DNA from: Lingula anatina
Lineage: Eukaryota > Brachiopoda > Lingulata > Lingulida > Lingulidae
Assembly (NCBI RefSeq): GCF_001039355.2
Contig: NW_019774781.1
Location: forward strand, 1-22,500
Direction: 5' to 3'
Length of the DNA: 22,500 nucleotides
Shown piece after piece: positions 1 to 9,315 of the stretch; positions within the stretch are counted from its first letter, which is position 1; every line of letters starts with the position of its first letter. The position numbers and the translations under genes are program-made. The notes under the pieces are model-generated. The model did not search any database and was not told the DNA's origin. It saw nothing but the letters and a program-made list of their open reading frames with translations.

Positions 1-552
1 CTACGTGCGATCTAGCTACGTCCTAGCCGGACGCAAGGAACCTAAAAAACGTGCGTCCAAAACGCAGTTGGGACCTAGGCTTTACGCACGTCGCAAGCAA
101 CGAAGGAGCAAGTGCCCTTTGCGTGTTGAGTAAAGCCTAGGTCCCAACCGAACGTACGGGCTGCTTCGTGTGTTCTACGTGGGAGTTCGTGCGTGAGGAG
201 CACGTCCATCCTGTGACTTTTGGAGGATCCAAACAGCACTTTTCGACATGATCAACAGCCGCTACGTGCGATCCAGCTACGTCCTACGTCCGTTGCATCC
301 CCTTCGTAAGTGGTGAGTGTGTGCCACGTACACAGGAAGCAAGACAAACTCAAGAAATGAGTACAATATCCACTGCCATCGCTCCTTGCAATTAGCGTCC
401 CTGCTTGAAAGGGCATCTCATGTGGCCCTTTCGACTCGCAAGGCAGACTTTCCTCTACTTGTACGACCTCCAGGGCCTCAGCAACACCCAAAAAATCGCA
501 GGGGACGTACGATTCTGAAATTCGTGCGTCCGGTTGTGACCATAGCTTTAAC
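1..552. repeat. ACG-rich dispersed repeat, copy A
   Basis: This block is rich in ACG/CGT words, unlike the AT-rich DNA around it. Positions 300-552 match the reverse complement of 5598-5850, and 88-138 match the reverse complement of about 6190-6240, in the same order. It is therefore a second, inverted copy of the repeat near 6 kb. Inside it, a 19-bp perfect inverted repeat (67-85 with 130-148, GTTGGGACCTAGGCTTTAC) can form a hairpin with a 44-nt loop. The words at 1-26 recur directly at 262-288. The right edge (about 520-552) ends in an AGTTAAAGC-type terminus in reverse orientation, like the left edge of copy B. Short open frames inside (for example 317-574) look like by-products of the repeat. 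The window edge cuts the element, so its true left end is unknown. Confidence 0.7.
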
Positions 553-614
553 TGGTGTGAGAAGCCATGTTTAAATGGAATTTTTGGCAGTTATTCCAAC
601 ACTTGTATGTTATA

Positions 615-648
615 CACTCACACACACGAGAGAGAGAGAGAGAGAGGA
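615..648. repeat. (CA)n/(GA)n microsatellite
   Basis: A short CA run (about 617-626) is followed directly by a GA run (about 628-647). Confidence 0.9.
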
Positions 649-649
649 A

Positions 650-2500
650 AGCTAGACCGATGGCACGAATACGACTAGTTAAAGTTTTATTTACTCGGAC
701 TAAATCATGTCTGATGAGAAAGTCCAAATTCACATGCAATTTCATATCATCCAAAGCATCACACAGGTTCATCTTGAACGAAAGAAGTCGATAAAAGACC
801 TACAAACGGCGTGTGACAGTAAAAAGGGCGTCGCATATAAGCGCTTTCGTGATTGGATGGGTTCTCTTGTGTCACGTACGTTTTTCACGAGATACACTGA
901 TGTTCCGTAGCTGGCAGTATATTATAACCAGTAGGTGAAGAGACGTTGCATTTCTTGACCTGACTTCAACGAGAAAATACAAGGTAAGTTTTATGTAAAC
1001 TGTAAAATATTTTGATCGGTGCAATTCTGCAGCTTGATGGTGATCCCCTGCACACATCAATTGTTCATAACTAAACAGTGAAATATATTTTGGTGGTTTG
1101 GGTAGAAGGTGGTGCTTCCTGTCAAATATATGTTAAATTTGTCAGGGAATCCAATGAATCTTACCGTAATACTACCAAAGACTGATTGTATAAAACAATA
1201 GATGATTGACTTGGTTCAAACTTTGAACAACCGTCTTTTGAATTTTAAGAGAGGAATAATGGTGTGAGAGAAGGCGTTATCCATTTCTTGAAACCGTTTC
1301 GTAGACTCAATCAAATTTAAAGGAAATTTTATTTCGAGTGATTTCATCATACATTTATCTCTACAGACTAAAAAGCAAATTGATTTGAAAGTTACTTTAA
1401 GGCTGCGGGCGTGCTAATGGACGCTCGCCGATCTTGCAGGTATGTTCTCTAAGACAAATGGATTATATGCATTTCTGCTAAACGAAAACAGCGGGTACTT
1501 ACAGAACCTGCGAATGACTTATAAAGTTGGTTTTAACAATATTTAGATATTAAGATTAACACGATCTGTACTTGATGGGTTCCCATACCTGTATGTGTCA
1601 CATGGTACACTTTGACACTGGAGATGCATTTTAAGGACAGTTGGCTGTATGATACAAATGTAGGTGACCAAGGTCAAGGAATAGATTTCCTTACTTTTGT
1701 AATGTAGCAAACATTGCTCCATAAGCACCAAAACCAGCTTTATTTACACCCAACAATGCTTGATGCTATGGTCACGGGCAAAGCCTGACTTTTGGCCTTT
1801 TTTAATTGGGAGAGTTAAAATCCTTGCAACTGGTAGATTATGAAGTCTAATTTCTGAGACTTTAAACCATGCATGTATATCATCCGATTCAGACCACTTC
1901 TTAGAGAGTTTAGTCCCAGAAATGGTGCTTTATTTGGTTATTCATAGCAAGAAAAAAATTCTTTATCGTTTTGTGAAGAATATGTATTTATTCTTTTAAG
2001 TGGCCAGATTTGACTTTCTTTTGTCTTTGATTAAATTATATTCTATATACAAAGTATTCGCGTGCAAAATTTCCAGAAAAAAAGGTTTCAGAAAAGCTTT
2101 GGGATTCCATGGCATAGTTTCAGTTTAATCTTTTCTGTCACTGTTACCGAATGCCTCGATCTTTTATTAGCGACCATGTTGAGTAGATGTTCTCATAACC
2201 AGCACCCAAACCAGCTACATGACTTTGGAGTCACTGTAAAACGATGAATCAGGAGCACGCACAGGCAACTGCGACGAGGTTGACTCACCACAAATAATAG
2301 CCTCGAAACAAACGATGATATTGCCATGAGCGTGTGATCGCAAATCGTGATGCCTATCAGGAAGATAATACATCACCGTATTGCATTGCTTGCGTGCGTC
2401 GAAATTCGCGATGTTTTCAAGAAAGCAAGCCAAATTTAGTTTTAAGATTGTCATACGTGATTTTACCACGTTGCTCTTCTGAATGTCTTATTTTATTCCA
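650..2500. other. Non-coding stretch upstream of the EGF gene
   Basis: This is AT-rich sequence without a supported gene. All open frames are short and show no family signature. Two donor-like sites stand out: AAG|GTAAGT near 984 and CAG|GTATGT near 1440. Neither has a convincing coding exon beside it, although upstream untranslated exons cannot be excluded. Confidence 0.5.
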
Positions 2501-2512
2501 GTATAGAAGTGC

Positions 2513-2520
2513 TATAAAAG
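2513..2520 (+). promoter_or_regulatory. TATA box of the EGF gene
   Basis: TATAAAAG matches the consensus TATA box and lies 35 bp before the ATG of the signal-peptide exon. With normal TATA-to-start spacing, transcription would begin near 2540-2545, giving a very short leader. The position fits, but promoter use is inferred. Confidence 0.5.
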
Positions 2521-2547
2521 AGTACTGTATCTAACATCAACCAATCA

Positions 2548-2632
2548 ATGATGAGATTGTTGTTCTGCCCGAATCTTGCTCTGGCCTTGATGACGTGCGT
2601 CTTTCTCAGTCAAACTCAGCTGAGTCAAACTT
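2548..2632 (+). CDS. EGF-repeat secreted protein, exon 1 (signal peptide)
   Basis: This exon encodes 28 residues starting MMRLLFCPNLALAL, with a basic residue and then a hydrophobic core ending near VFLSQTQ, as in a secretory signal peptide. It ends after one base of a codon at a strong donor (T|GTAAGT at 2633), giving a phase-1 intron. That matches the phase of the next two exons and is usual for secreted modular proteins. Two adjacent ATGs are possible starts; the second (2551) has A at -3 and the better context. The TATA box just upstream and the in-frame join to the EGF exons support it as the true first exon. The open frame itself runs on into the intron, so an ORF-only reading gives a false C-terminus. 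Confidence 0.7.
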
Positions 2633-2670
2633 GTAAGTGTATAGAGACAAGCTCGACATCCATGTACATG

Positions 2671-2904
2671 TACAATAGTATGTTTGCAATTCAAAGATAC
2701 AATATAAATGTTCGTCTCAGCATTTTTGGTCTCATCATTGCTTTTTTGTCTTAACTAGATGCCTGTTTTTATGGATCTTTTCAATTCTACAATAGCATGT
2801 TTGCAATTCTGAGATACAGTATCAATTTTCGTTTCAGTATTTTGATCTCAAAATTGCTTGTTTGCTATAATTCTATGCCTGTTTTTATGGATCTTTTCAC
2901 TTCT
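2671..2904. repeat. 117-bp tandem duplication in intron 1
   Basis: Two adjacent copies of a roughly 117-bp unit (2671-2787 and 2788-2904) start with TACAATAG(T/C)ATGTTTGCAATTC and end with TTTTTATGGATCTTTTCA. They differ by scattered substitutions and small indels, so this is an old local duplication rather than an assembly overlap. Confidence 0.8.
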
Positions 2905-2989
2905 AAGTCATCCCCACCTTCCTGCAAAGAATGCAATCCAAGCTGCGGTATTTGCGCTTCTTGTAATTAAGGATTCACAGTAACCATAA

Positions 2990-3165
2990 CTGCCATATGA
3001 CCAAGTCTTTTCCCTACTTCAATCTTAATATGCTGAGTGCTAAGCGAGCATGCAGCAGCTACTATCATAATGGTATTTGGTATGACCAGGGCATGGGGAT
3101 CAAACTCATGACTTCCTGCACCAAAACGGAGCACTCTGTAAGGACACTTAATAAATCATTTAGAT
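2990..3165 (-). mobile_element. tRNA-SINE-like unit
   Basis: Read on the - strand, 3084-3112 contains TCATGAGTTTGATCCCCATG, which resembles a degraded RNA polymerase III B box. It is followed by a CCAAATACCATT...GTAGCTGCTGC...GCTTAGCACTCAGCAT stretch, the kind of conserved body seen in tRNA-derived SINEs of marine invertebrates. The match is from memory and by eye. No flanking target duplication was found, so the ends are approximate. The unit lies in intron 1 of the EGF gene. Confidence 0.45.
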
Positions 3166-3327
3166 ATGGTACAGGCGTACAGGCCATGACAGTGTGAAAA
3201 CGATAAAATATGCATGATCTATCAATTCAAATTGTTTGGATTTCAAAAATTTAACGAAACTATATGTGTGAAATGATAAATCTTGCCTGACATATATTAA
3301 ATTGCCTTCCAACATCTATTTTTTTAG

Positions 3328-3444
3328 TCAGATGCGAGTCTGGCAGTTGTAATAATGCTGGGACTTGCCTAGAAAATGTTGACGGTCCGTCTGGCTTCCG
3401 CTGCATTTGCTTCCCTGGCTTTTTCGGAGAGAGATGCGAATTGC
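3328..3444 (+). CDS. EGF-repeat secreted protein, exon 2 (EGF module 1)
   Basis: This exon of 117 nt is flanked by a pyrimidine-rich acceptor (TTTTTTAG before 3328) and a GTAAGC donor at 3445, with phase-1 introns on both sides. Joined to exon 1 it reads continuously. It encodes one complete EGF-like module with six cysteines spaced C-x4-C-x5-C-x11-C-x1-C-x8-C, including NNAGTC, CIC and PGFFGERC. That is the standard disulfide pattern (1-3, 2-4, 5-6). The D/N and aromatic residues of a calcium-binding EGF module are not evident. EGF modules act in extracellular binding or as receptor ligands; the partner cannot be told from this sequence. A spurious - strand ORF overlaps the exon. Confidence 0.9.
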
Positions 3445-3842
3445 GTAAGCAATCACCTTGTATCAATAAATATCGTCCTTTGTTGATAACAGGAAATAGT
3501 TGCGTGCAACTAAATGTTAGAAAGCATTTTTACTATTGCAACAATTGATACCAACAGATATGCTTCGTTAAACACAATTTATCCAATAATAGTGTGTCTT
3601 CCTAAATAAGTGAGATTTATTCATTTATTTATTACTGCAAATTTAACAGTATGCCATTATCGTTTGAGTGGTCCAGTGTATATAGACACTATTGACAACA
3701 TCTAGTTTAAATGCTTTTTATTCTGAAGACTAAGAAAAAAAGGATGAGCAAAAATACACAAAAAGTGGAAATTGAAACATTTCAACTGAAAGAGAATACG
3801 TACATTGTAGCATTTTATAAACCTTGTAATATCTCATTGCAG

Positions 3843-3956
3843 GTACGTGCATCTCTAACTTCTGCTTGAATGGTGCAACGTGTGTAGCTCATACTACAAA
3901 TTTGGTATGGATGTGCTTTTGTCCCCTGGGTTATCAAGGACGATGGTGCCAAAAAG
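3843..3956 (+). CDS. EGF-repeat secreted protein, exon 3 (EGF module 2)
   Basis: This exon of 114 nt lies between a TCATTGCAG acceptor and a GTACGC donor (3957), again phase 1 on both sides. The module has cysteines spaced C-x4-C-x5-C-x10-C-x1-C-x8-C, with LNGATC, CFC and PLGYQGRWC. It directly follows module 1 with a two-residue link. The 1-1 symmetric exon is the usual unit of exon shuffling. The donor is acceptable but weaker than those of exons 1 and 2. Further EGF exons could exist, but none was found before the next supported acceptor at 6610. Confidence 0.88.
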
Positions 3957-4055
3957 GTACGCCGTGCCTTTCTAATAGTGGACACATTGTCTATCTCAGT
4001 ATTGACAGATAACAGCTAATAGCTCGAAGTTGAAAAGCATACAGCAAAGTGATTA

Positions 4056-4277
4056 AGGGCGCATTCCCATAGATTTTAGATCGATCTAGTGGGGAGTCTC
4101 ACTAGATTACTGTCAGATAATCCGGCTTAAAAGTCCGTCCCCCCTACTACAAGCTGTAAAGGGATAATTAACTTTCGTGTAAAGGGGTAATTAACTCCAC
4201 TGACAGCTATCTAGCGAGAACCCCCAGGGAGTTTGGTCGATCTAGTTGGATCGATCTAATTTCTGGGAATGGGGTGT
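4056..4277. mobile_element. Foldback MITE with 9-bp target duplication
   Basis: This 222-bp element has inverted ends: GCATTCCCATAGATTTTAGA on the left, and its imperfect reverse complement with GATCGATCTAATTTCTGGGA on the right, so the similarity covers about 27 bp. The direct repeat AAGTGATTA flanks it (4047-4055 and 4278-4286), which would be its target-site duplication. It has no coding capacity. The GGATCGATC core and an internal GGCTTAA...GTCC...CCCCC block resemble other elements in this window (see 14757-15066 and 17482-17646). An 8-9 bp target duplication would suit a hAT-type transposase acting in trans; that is inference. Confidence 0.75.
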
Positions 4278-4347
4278 AAGTGATTAGATGGACCTTTTAT
4301 AATGAAGACATTTGATGATGCCCGTTAAGGTGGTTAATTTTTTTTTA

Positions 4348-4923
4348 GTATTCTGTCGTGGACCAGTACCAATGTATATCATTTTATTTATTTTTCCCGC
4401 TCTGTTATGACAAAATTCAGAGATCATGTTTTCCCGCCCGCCTGTGAGCCGGTGATGATAATTTCTGCTACCTTTTCGTAGACTATTAGGGTTGGGAAGA
4501 TGGAACTTTCGCAATGGAGAAATCTGTCATCAAAGATGTGCATGGGCATTTTGGATCTTTCACTTAACAGATTGGGCTGCTACTCTATCAATATCCACAT
4601 TTAAAACTTCCTCGCTTTAATGGTCTAGCGGGAGTTAGTAAAAAATACAGCGTGAAAATTAAGATTGAACCTTCCCCCATTGTAACGCATTCTACAATTT
4701 TCTTCTTGGCCATCGGAATGAGAGTTGAAACTTAGGGAAACGATAGTCCTATCATCAGGAATATGCGTGGGGGCTTTGTAATTTAAGTTTGCCTATTTAT
4801 AGGACAGTCCCCGGGCGTGGATAATTATAATTTCCTGAATTGTAAATTGGGCTATTTTCCTAAGACCTATAATGAAGAAGTTGAAACTTTTGGGATTGAA
4901 TGCGCCAGATAATTTGCTTCATG
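4348..4923. repeat. Duplicated segment 1, first copy
   Basis: This segment matches 4965-5529 almost exactly, except for an 11-bp insertion near 4446 and scattered substitutions. It stops exactly at the single N (4924). An unmerged contig overlap or a second haplotype is the likely cause. No gene is recognised in it. A 73-codon frame intact in the other copy is broken here by a stop near 4566. Confidence 0.85.
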
Positions 4924-4924
4924 N

Positions 4925-4964
<40 letters not shown>
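4924..4964. other. Assembly gap (N) plus 40-nt poly-T
   Basis: One N at 4924 is followed by 40 T (4925-4964). The matching place in the first copy (about 4338-4346) has only a short T run, so the homopolymer length is unreliable. Confidence 0.9.
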
Positions 4965-4965
<1 letters not shown>

Positions 4966-5529
4966 TATTCTGTCGTGGACCAGTACCAATGTATATCATT
5001 TTATTTATTTTTCCCGCTCTGTTATGAAAAAATTCAGGGATCATGTTTTCCCGCCCGCCTGTGATAATTTCTGTTACCTCTTCGTAGACTATTAGGGTTG
5101 GGAAGATGGAACTGTCGCAATGGAGAAATCTGTCATCAAAGATGTGCATGGGCATTTCGGATCTTTCACTTCACAGATTGGGCTGCTACTCTATGAATAT
5201 CCACATTTAAAACTTCCTCGCTTTAATGGTCTAGCGGGAGTTAGTAAAAAATACAGCGTGAAAATTAAGATTGAACCTTCCCCCATTGTAACGCATTCTA
5301 CAATTTTCTTCTTGGCCATCGGAATGAGAGTTGAAACTTAAGGAAACGATAGTCCTATCATCAGGAATATGCGTGGGGGCTTTGGAATTTAAGTTTGCCT
5401 ATTTATAGGACAGTCCCCTGGCGTGGATAATTATAATTTCCTGAATTGTAAATTGGGCTATTTTCCTAAGACCTATAATGAAGAAGTTGAAACTTTTGGG
5501 ACTGAATGCGCCAGATAATTTGCTTCATG
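4965..5529. repeat. Duplicated segment 1, second copy
   Basis: This copy equals 4348-4923 and then continues into unique sequence (5530 onwards) that the first copy lacks because it ends at the N. A 73-codon frame at 5120-5341 (+) has no recognisable motif. The other copy interrupts it, which argues against it being a gene. Confidence 0.85.
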
Positions 5530-5597
5530 TCTGCAGAAATTGATAACCAATTCACGAGGATATTTTGTGAGTGAGAAAAAATAATAAAACAAATGGG

Positions 5598-6530
5598 TTA
5601 GTTAAAGCCTCGGTCACAACCGGACGCACGTATTTTAGGATTGTACGTCCTCTACGAATTTTGGGTGCAGCGGAGGTCGTGTAGTTCGCAGAGGTTAACG
5701 AAATGTTTCAGTGGAAAGGTGCAAGTCTGCCATTTGAGTCGCAGGGGCCACGCAAGATGTCCTTTTAAGAGGGACGCTATTTGCAGGGCGCGATGACCGT
5801 GGAAATTGTATTTATTCATTGAGTCTGTCTTGCGGCCTGCGTACGTGGCACGCACTCACTACATATACTTCCGCAGAGAATGCAACGCACGGCCAAAGTA
5901 GTTCCCGTTTGCATCAGTTTTGCATCACACTTGCCTCACACCGTCACACGTTTCGATGACGTAGTGGCGGCGTACGTCAATTTTGCCTCCTTTTCTCCCC
6001 TTCTTTCTTCTTCCTCATCTTTTCTTTTCTGCTCTCAAATTTTCTTTCTTTTGCCTTATGAAGGCATATAAAAAGCTGAATTGAGCAAACTTTGAAATTC
6101 CTGAAAGTTATTGTACACGTTGCACAATCGACTTTCATTGTCGAGACAAGAGCGTGCGTCGTGAGCACACCTTTTATACTTCAGCGTGCGCCGTACTCAA
6201 CACGCAAAAGGCACTTGCTCTTTCATTGTTTGCGACGTGTGTCTTGGACCACGCACGTCTCTCTTGCGAACTCCTTGTGAACTCCTTGCGAGGCGCGCTT
6301 GTCACGCTTGCGTCCTAGCTGTTCGCAGGTTATTCGTAAAATATTTTGGACATGTTCAATATTCTCCGTACGTGCTTACGGGGTGTCTGCGAACTCGAAA
6401 ATTCGTAAGAAGGACTTGCATGGAACGTGAGATGCTGCGGCAAATTTGGACGCGAACAGCCCATAACAGCCCGTACTGTCATGGCCTGTACGCCCGTACT
6501 AAAAGAGTCAAAGCAAAGTATCGACACTCT
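5598..6530. repeat. ACG-rich dispersed repeat, copy B
   Basis: This block starts with AGTTAAAGCCTCGGTCACAA and holds many ACGCACG/GTACG words. It is the inverted relative of 1-552. A CT-rich tract (about 5992-6055) and TATAAAAAG (about 6067) lie inside. The overlapping short frames (5652-5855, 6186-6536 and others) follow the repeat and have no family signature. A 20-nt word at 6475-6500 (GGCGTACAGGCCATGACAGT on the - strand) also occurs at about 3174-3193 beside the SINE-like unit, so one of these repeats may have captured part of the other. Confidence 0.65.
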
Positions 6531-6609
6531 AGCTAACCGTCATATATTATCTTAATGGCTTAAGATATTTTTGTTAAGGTGAACGTCAAATATATTTCTT
6601 TTCTTTCAG

Positions 6610-6623
6610 CAGTGACGGGATAA
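6610..6623 (+). CDS. EGF-repeat secreted protein, probable terminal exon
   Basis: A strong acceptor (ATTTCTTTTCTTTCAG, ending at 6609) is followed by a phase-1-compatible start. With the last base of exon 3 it reads AVTG and then TAA. All four exons together give 330 nt, or 109 residues and a stop: a signal peptide and two EGF modules with almost no tail. An AATAAA lies at 7289-7294 and could serve as a polyadenylation signal. The long intron 3 (2.65 kb) is filled by a MITE, the duplicated segment and repeat copy B. The choice is tentative: such a short exon could occur by chance, and the real gene may use other downstream exons. Confidence 0.4.
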
Positions 6624-6629
6624 AACCGA

Positions 6630-7490
6630 GAATATGCAAGAGGGAATAGACCTTTGGACATTCATTGAAAATTATTTCTGAATTAAGTAACTGAATTGAA
6701 AATATTTTGGACATTGCATTTTATTCTTTTTATTGCTCTGCAATTTCTACATCCCATTTGTTTAACCATTTATGATTCTAAGCATAGAACCCTTAATTGT
6801 CGTTTTTAGTAAAAGTGCGGACAGATATGGACATTGACAACACGCTATGGTCAATGGATTATTTTTCATGTTTTTAATATTTCAATAACAAATGCCACAT
6901 TGCATTGCATTCTTTGTGTGGTACAGCTACAGTTGTAAACAAACCCTTTGCACTGCGACCTTATGTGATTTGGGGGCTGAAAATCATTGACCCTGTCTCG
7001 ATATGGCAAAGAACCATTTAAAAACTCACCATACAGATGGTGATCGATCCAGATCAGAATGAACATTTATGTAAGTCTATGCCTGTCCTTTCCTTAATAT
7101 TTCCATCAAAATTCGTTTCTTATAACAAAACTCTGTGAAGTACGCACCAACTAGTCCACAATACCAGCCAATTTTGGTATACTGTAGCTGTTTTGCTTTA
7201 CCATGTCAATATTTGGGACAAGGGTGACACCAAGCTTGCTGAAAACTGGGCAGCCACAAGCCTGAGTAACTCTTTCGATTTTTATAAAAATAAAAACCTT
7301 GTGCGTTGAATTAATCCTTGAAGTTTTATGCCTGTCGGCATAACCCAACACAATTAATCTCCGCTCCTTAATTCTCGTAAGTGTTTTTCCAATTGCGTTG
7401 GAAGCTTATATTAGGTTCGTTCCGGAAAACGTTTCTTCATATCAATATCCAACGGATAACAAAATTACAACACAGATTGTTAATAAGATA
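6630..7490. other. AT-rich intergenic stretch between the two genes
   Basis: No gene is supported here. It would hold the 3' untranslated region of the + strand EGF gene and that of the - strand gene ending at 7498, so the two genes converge. A donor-like site on the - strand near 7030 follows a short open frame, but nothing links it to either gene. Confidence 0.4.
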
Positions 7491-7497
7491 ACGGAAG

Positions 7498-7827
7498 TTA
7501 GATATTACGGAAAAGTTCATTTTGTTTCGAAGCCAGTATCTTGTGATGAATGTCAGCGTCTCGAATCTCCTGAAGAGTTCCCAAAACGGATGGTATATAT
7601 TTCACCGGAAGTTTCTGTTTTAGTTCCAAAATTTCCGTTTTCCTCACGGGAGTCGCGCACAGAAGAAAGTGGCCCAAAACATCCATTAGTCGACACGTTG
7701 TGTCTAGTATGTCTTCAACAGTTTCGTGCAGCCATGAGATTTTGACCTCCAGTGAAAGGTCAAAGGTCACATTTGGCTGAGTGTCATGATCCTTACTCAG
7801 CCAAACGGCGGCCATGTTGTCCAGTCT
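7498..7827 (-). CDS. Unrecognised helix-rich protein, exon 3 (terminal)
   Basis: On the - strand the acceptor TCAATTACAG (just above 7827) opens a 330-nt exon in phase 0. It starts RLDNMAAVWLSKD and ends NELFRNI with a TAA at 7500-7498. It continues exons 1 and 2 without a phase break, giving a 213-residue protein. The exon is rich in Leu, Glu and Lys with amphipathic spacing (for example KISWLHETVEDILD and LGTLQEIRDADIHH), so mostly alpha-helix is expected. There is no signal peptide, membrane segment or known catalytic motif. The internal ATG at 7815 makes this look like a stand-alone ORF, but the upstream exons fit better. The complementary + strand frame (7398-7745) is a shadow. I do not recognise the family. 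Confidence 0.7.
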   Translation of the reverse strand, partial: RLDNMAAVWLSKDHDTQPNVTFDLSLEVKISWLHETVEDILDTTCRLMDVLGHFLLCATPVRKTEILELKQKLPVKYIPSVLGTLQEIRDADIHHKILASKQNELFRNI

Positions 7828-8673
7828 CTGTAATTGATATATAAATACTCAGGTAAAAGTATGTCACTTGAAATGAACAAAATATCGTCAAGAGATGTAG
7901 ATGCTGTAATGTTCAATGTTACAAAAGGGTAGGCCTGAGAGGGAAGAATGACGCCGTTTGATCGACATTCAGATACAATTTGTTACCCATTAGGAAAACA
8001 ATGGCCAAAGCGCTGAAAAAATAATTGCCAGGTCTCTGCTCAAAAATTGATTTGAGTCGACCCTTAGTGAATGAAATACTTTAACATTGTTTTCATGGAC
8101 ATATTATTCACTATGTGACATATTTCTTTTCTTTTAACCTCTTACATGAAAACCAACGTCACAATTTTATTCAGTTGCGACGGTGCCATACCATGTATCT
8201 CACCTACAGCAATCAGTGCACTTGTAGTAAGTTTGATTAAATTTCTTTATCATTTGAATTAGGTGACTAAGCCGGATTATATTGTAAACCAAATTGATGG
8301 TCAAATATTTGTGCAGAAATTTGCTTTTCCGCTTTCATTTTCAATAATAAATCAATATTTATTTTTTGTTTCAATTATCAAAGCTCGACCACAGGGCGAC
8401 CACCAGAAGCGCCATAGAAAAGCGTCGCATAAATATACATTGTTTTTAATAATTTTCCTCCTTTTTCCTCCTATTTCTTTTCCCTATAATAGTAATTTTT
8501 AACAATAATTTGACCATGATGTCACAGCATTCTACTTATCACGTCTACTCCATATCTCAACGTTTGTGACGTACTGGTACATTTCGAATTGGCGGAAATC
8601 CCTCATGATGTCTTACAGTTGCCATTTTTTACTCAAGATGCCAAGAAGATAACACACAGCAGCACAAACTTAC

Positions 8674-8833
8674 CTTTTTTATTCTGTTCAACAAGTTGAC
8701 GATTTCAATTTCGTTGTCATTGGAAAGACACGCCGTGGCCAGACCGTGAGTACATTGCAATGCCTCTTTCATGCACCCCAACTTGGCAGTCAGTTCACAC
8801 CAAACTTCAGTTATTATTTTCAGTTTGTGATAT
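8674..8833 (-). CDS. Unrecognised helix-rich protein, exon 2
   Basis: This exon of 160 nt runs from an acceptor in TTTTTTCCCTACCGTTAATAG to a consensus donor AAAAAG|GTAAGT (intron side at 8673-8668). One base completes the codon left by exon 1, and it ends at phase 0, matching exon 3. It encodes YHKLKIITEVWCELTAKLG...IVNLLNRIKK, with four cysteines and a helical pattern. The changes between this copy and 9866-10025 are a mix of silent and replacement substitutions; both copies stay open and keep both splice sites, as expected of a real coding exon. No known domain is seen. Confidence 0.72.
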
Positions 8834-9163
8834 CTATTAACGGTAGGGAAAAAAGAAATGTAAGGATCTAGTATTGCATTACATTGTCATAAATCTTATC
8901 CATAGGGTTTATAGTACAAAAAATACAACATGTAATAACTGTAGTTTACTAAGTTAAACAACGTTTTATAAAGGTACATGTATGAGATGCAATGTTACCA
9001 ACGCTATTTAAAGTTTTTGACGTTGATTTTTGAAAGAAACATGCACTAATGTCCGATATTGATTAAAATAGGAAAGCTTTATCTAACATAAATTGAAACT
9101 ATAGTTAAGGCTGTAGCTGTATATTGCACTTCAACACAGGGAGAAGAACCATGTAACCATCAC

Positions 9164-9315
9164 CTCGTTCTAAACGCCAGCGTTATTTTTCCTTTCTCCT
9201 CTCTCTCTATCATCTTCTGCATGGGTCTGAGGTAACCTTCCTGAAGTTGGGTGGCTACGGCTCTTAATAGAATGACATTCCTGGTTAGATTCTCGGACAC
9301 CGTTTGCTCGGCCAT
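9164..9315 (-). CDS. Unrecognised helix-rich protein, exon 1
   Basis: The start ATG (9315-9313) has a good context, with G at -3 and G at +4. The exon encodes MAEQTVSENLTRNVILLRAV and continues to AFRTR, 50 codons plus two bases, up to the donor ACGAG|GTGATG (below 9164). The two leftover bases AG join the first A of exon 2 to make Arg, so the phase is consistent. There is no signal peptide. The polar N-terminus with regularly spaced leucines suggests helix. The tandem copy (10356-10507) has the same start, donor and frame. Together with exons 2 and 3 it forms a 213-residue protein of unknown role. Confidence 0.72.

Noticed and set aside
317-574. 85-codon frame similar to the - strand frame at 5652-5855
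   Set aside because: The similarity follows from the inverted repeat copies A and B. The frame is not kept at the ends and has no known domain.
1402-1440. Short GC-rich stretch before CAG|GTATGT that could be a small exon
   Set aside because: It is too short to judge, and no partner exon or coding signature was seen.
5120-5341. 73-codon frame in duplicated segment 1
   Set aside because: The other copy of the same segment interrupts it with a stop, and no family is recognised.
8175-8226. Possible 52-nt + strand exon between TTTATTCAG and GTAAGT, considered as a further exon of the EGF gene
   Set aside because: It gives no EGF or other known motif in any frame, and it would lie inside intron 2 of the - strand gene.
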